Source: Solirubrobacterales bacterium
GTDB lineage: Bacteria > Actinomycetota > Thermoleophilia > Solirubrobacterales > Solirubrobacteraceae
Assembly: GCA_009781575.1 (NCBI GenBank)
Contig: WQXW01000084.1
Coordinates: 1 to 7,331, forward strand
Reading direction: 5' to 3'
DNA length: 7,331 nucleotides
The position numbers were made by a program, and so were the translations under genes. A model generated the notes under the pieces. It did no database searches, was not told the origin of the DNA, and was given only the letters and a program-made list of their open reading frames with translations. The first letter of the stretch is position 1. Every line of letters begins with the position of its first letter. Positions 5,314 through 7,331 of this stretch are shown piece after piece.

Positions 5314-6519
5314 CTACAGCCCCGCGCGCTCCAGCAGACTCGCCAGCACCCGCTCGGCGGCGAAATGCTCGCGCGCCACCTCGCGCGCGGCGCGGCTGTG
5401 GCGCGCATAGTTGGACTCCACCGCCTCGATCGCCGCCGCCGCGTCGTCGGTGCTCGAGAAGGCGAACAGCCCCTCGCCGGTGGGCAGGAACTTGCTGAAC
5501 GCGGTCTCCTCCGTGATCACCGGGCGGCCCGCCGCCAGGTAGCACGCGCTGCGGTCGCTGAACCAGCCGGTGCGCGGCCGCACGTACTGGTCGCGCGCCA
5601 CCGTGAACTCGGCGCGCGAGGAGCAGATGTACGCGCGGTAGGCGTCCATGTCGCGCGACACCTGAAGCGAGGAGGTGCTCTGCCAGCCGTGCTCCGCCAG
5701 CAGCCCGTGTGCCGCCTCGCCCACCGCGATCCGAAACGGCACGCCCGTGCGCGCGGGCAGGTCCAGGTGCTTGACGAACTCGCGATCCTTGGTCCAGTAC
5801 CAGCGATCGCCGTTGTACTCGATGTCCTTGCCCTTGTTGTGCCACGTGGTGATCGTGGTGTAGTGGCCGTTGGCGGGTGGCCCCGCGTCCCAGAGGTCGG
5901 TCACCACCGGCTGGCGCGTGGGGAGCCACCGCACCGTGCCGTTCGGCGCCAGGCAGTCGGGTGCGCCGAGGTTCTCGCCGAAGGAGAAGTGCGTGTCGTG
6001 GCGCGCGAGCGCCTCGAGCGTCTCCGCGTCGCCCGCGTGCGCGCGCACCTGCACGGGGAACGGGTCCGACTCCACATAGATCCGCCGCGGGCAGGCGAGG
6101 TGCTCCTCGCGCAGCTCCTGCGAGGCGGTCACGTTCAGGAACGCGTCCGCCTCGCGATAGAGCCGCAGGAGCTCCTGCTCGCTCATTCCATAGCAGCGGC
6201 CCCCGTCGTAGGCGCCGCGAAACGCCCAACGCCCCGCGAAGCCGTGCTGCTCGAGTATCGGCGCCACCGCCGCCACGTTGCGCGAGGCATCGGGCGTGCG
6301 ATCGTTCAGCCACGGGTCGTACACCCAGCGGCCGGAGTCCTCCACGTAGTAAACATCCCAGCCCAGCCGCCGCAGGCCGAGCAGGTAGTGCAGGAACTGG
6401 AAGGTCACGCCCGCCAGCGGGAACCAGAACGCGATCCCGAACACGATGATGCGGCCCTTGGGGGCGCCGGCTGCGCGTGGTCCCGGCAGCGCGGACCCCG
6501 ACCCGGTGGCGGCGCTCAT
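5314..6519 (-). CDS. CgeB-like GT-B glycosyltransferase (putative)
   Basis: A 401-aa protein that reads as a divergent GT-B glycosyltransferase. After a disordered Ala/Gly/Pro-rich stretch (1-20), the N-terminal Rossmann half is RIIVFGIAFWFPLAGVTFQF (23-42), then LHYLLGLRRLGWDVYYVED (43-61). The region about 297-375 (YICSSRAEFTVARDQYVRPR, then TGWFSDRSACYLAAGRPVI and FSKFLPTGEGLFAFSS) resembles the Glyco_trans_1_2 domain of CgeB-type proteins. The GW-D pattern, AAGRPVI and TGEGLF correspond to the donor-binding C-terminal half. No EX7E motif is seen, so it is not a standard GT4 enzyme. ATG 6519-6517 overlaps the ABC gene stop as ATGA and has a good Shine-Dalgarno, GAGGGAG, 7 nt upstream. It lies between an ABC exporter and a GT4 glycosyltransferase, which suggests a shared glycan or glycolipid pathway. 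Enzyme activity, donor and acceptor are not established by sequence. Confidence 0.82.
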   Translation of the reverse strand: MSAATGSGSALPGPRAAGAPKGRIIVFGIAFWFPLAGVTFQFLHYLLGLRRLGWDVYYVEDSGRWVYDPWLNDRTPDASRNVAAVAPILEQHGFAGRWAFRGAYDGGRCYGMSEQELLRLYREADAFLNVTASQELREEHLACPRRIYVESDPFPVQVRAHAGDAETLEALARHDTHFSFGENLGAPDCLAPNGTVRWLPTRQPVVTDLWDAGPPANGHYTTITTWHNKGKDIEYNGDRWYWTKDREFVKHLDLPARTGVPFRIAVGEAAHGLLAEHGWQSTSSLQVSRDMDAYRAYICSSRAEFTVARDQYVRPRTGWFSDRSACYLAAGRPVITEETAFSKFLPTGEGLFAFSSTDDAAAAIEAVESNYARHSRAAREVAREHFAAERVLASLLERAGL

Positions 6520-7331
6520 GCGCGCGCTCCCTCGGGCGCCAACCGCGATCTGTCGGCCCCCTGCCGCGCGAACTGCAACGCGTGCAGGCGCGCATACACG
6601 CCGCCGCCGCCGGCGAGCTGTGTGTGCGAGCCGCGTTCGACCAGCCGCCCGCCCTCCAGCACGAGGATCGTGTCGGCGCGCCGGATCGTCGAGAGGCGGT
6701 GGGCGATGATCAGCGTGGTGCGCCCGGCCATCAGGTTCTCCAGCGCGCCCATCAGCTCGTGCTCGGTGTGCGCGTCCAGCGCGCTGGTGGGCTCATCGAG
6801 GATCAGGATCGGCGCGTCCTTCAGCAGCGCGCGCGCGATCGCGACGCGCTGGCGCTCGCCACCGGAGAGCGTGGCGCCGCGCTCGCCGATCACAGTGTCA
6901 TAGCCCTCGGGCAGGCGTTGAATGAACTCGTGCGCATTCGCCGCGCGCGCGGCGCGCTCGACCTGCGCGCGCCCCGCGCCCGCGCGGCCGTAGGCGATGT
7001 TCTCGGCGATCGACACCGGGAAGAGAAACGACTCCTGCAACACCAGCGAGGAGGCCGCGCGCACGCTCGCGAGCTCGAGCTCCGCCAGGTCGTGACCGTC
7101 GATCGCCACGCTGCCGCAGTCGGGGTCGAAGAAGCGCGGCACCAGGCTCGCCAGCGTGCTCTTGCCCGCGCCGGTGGGGCCCACGAGCGCCACGACCTCA
7201 CCGGCGTGCACGTGAAAGCTCACATCTTCGAGCACCGGATGCGCGGGCTCATAGGCGAATGACACTCCCTCACAGCTCACCTCTCCGCGCACCTCTGAGA
7301 GCGCGCGGGCGCGGGGGTCGGAGCGGACATC
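6516..7331 (-). CDS. ABC exporter, ATP-binding C-terminal part (5' end outside window)
   Basis: Nucleotide-binding domain of an MsbA-like ABC exporter; 271 residues are visible. The frame stays open to the right edge through DVRSDPRARALSEVRGEV, the usual linker between the membrane domain and the ATPase, so this is a TMD-NBD fusion whose membrane half lies outside, not a separate 258-aa gene starting at GTG 7292. Counting from the edge, motifs are: A-loop Tyr in SFAYEP, Walker A GPTGAGKST (51-59), Q-loop Gln in LVLQESFLF, signature LSGGERQR (155-162), Walker B ILILDE (175-180) followed by PTSALD, and the H-loop His in IIAHRLST. All catalytic residues are present, so it should be an active ATPase. 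The C-terminus ARLHALQF is also typical. Its stop overlaps the next start (ATGA), so it is co-translated with the glycosyltransferase. Such exporters move lipids, glycolipids, peptides or drugs; context favours a sugar-containing product. A partner half-transporter may lie to the right. Confidence 0.95.
   Translation of the reverse strand, partial: DVRSDPRARALSEVRGEVSCEGVSFAYEPAHPVLEDVSFHVHAGEVVALVGPTGAGKSTLASLVPRFFDPDCGSVAIDGHDLAELELASVRAASSLVLQESFLFPVSIAENIAYGRAGAGRAQVERAARAANAHEFIQRLPEGYDTVIGERGATLSGGERQRVAIARALLKDAPILILDEPTSALDAHTEHELMGALENLMAGRTTLIIAHRLSTIRRADTILVLEGGRLVERGSHTQLAGGGGVYARLHALQFARQGADRSRLAPEGARA
6527..6533 (-). promoter_or_regulatory. Shine-Dalgarno of the CgeB-like glycosyltransferase
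   Basis: GAGGGAG on the minus strand, 7 nt before the ATG at 6519 and inside the last codons of the ABC gene. It is the clearest ribosome binding site in the window and settles the start of the downstream gene. Confidence 0.7.

Noticed and set aside
4245..5408. Upstream extension of the deacetylase frame to a 596-aa protein
   Set aside because: The extension overlaps the GT4 gene completely and reads as Arg/Gly/Ala-rich shadow; the LmbE fold begins at the TTG near 4244.
5312..6595. Upstream extension of the GT4 frame to a 788-aa protein
   Set aside because: The extra 428 residues overlap the CgeB-like gene and carry no domain; the GT4 fold starts just after ATG 5311.
4067..6903. Long plus-strand open frames (447 and 556 codons) opposite the glycosyltransferase and ABC genes
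   Set aside because: Both are mirror frames of well-supported minus-strand genes with clear motifs; their translations are low-information Arg/His/Ala/Val-rich text.

Overview
The window is very GC-rich (above 70% by eye) and almost entirely coding, with strong G/C preference at third codon positions. With a GT81-type glucosyl/mannosyl-3-phosphoglycerate synthase and a DUF1998-type (MrfA/YprA-like) helicase, this suggests an actinomycetote, possibly of the deep-branching class Thermoleophilia (Solirubrobacterales-like). The phylum is a moderate-confidence inference and the class a weak one. No rRNA, tRNA, insertion sequence or CRISPR array is visible.

Layout. (1) Positions 1-1441, minus strand: N-terminal 480 codons of a DEAH-box helicase that runs off the left edge. 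(2) Positions about 1461-3360, plus strand: a two-gene operon diverging from the helicase, with a gpgS-like glycosyltransferase followed 16 bp later by a HAD-IIB phosphatase. Together these would make glucosylglycerate or mannosylglycerate from an NDP-sugar and 3-phosphoglycerate: the synthase forms the phosphorylated intermediate and the phosphatase removes the phosphate. (3) Positions 3357-3617: a non-coding convergence zone holding five 25-bp tandem repeats that begin on the phosphatase stop codon, then a strong intrinsic terminator reading on the plus strand. (4) Positions 3618-7331, minus strand: four tightly coupled genes, transcribed from right to left. They are the ATP-binding half of an ABC exporter (its 5' part lies beyond the right edge), a CgeB-like GT-B glycosyltransferase, a GT4 glycosyltransferase and a PIG-L/LmbE-type N-deacetylase. 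Junctions are a 4-nt ATGA overlap, a 2-nt gap and a 16-nt overlap with a TTG start. This looks like a pathway that builds, de-N-acetylates and exports a sugar-containing molecule; the product is unknown.

The most unusual structures are short tandem repeats at four places: the helicase N-terminus (27 bp), gpgS just before its GKGD motif (18 bp), the gpgS C-terminal tail (9 and 21 bp), and the phosphatase 3' end (25 bp). Also notable are a nearly symmetric -10-like element between the divergent genes, which could start near-leaderless transcripts in both directions, and a strong excess of the palindrome CGATCG across the window (24 counted by eye).
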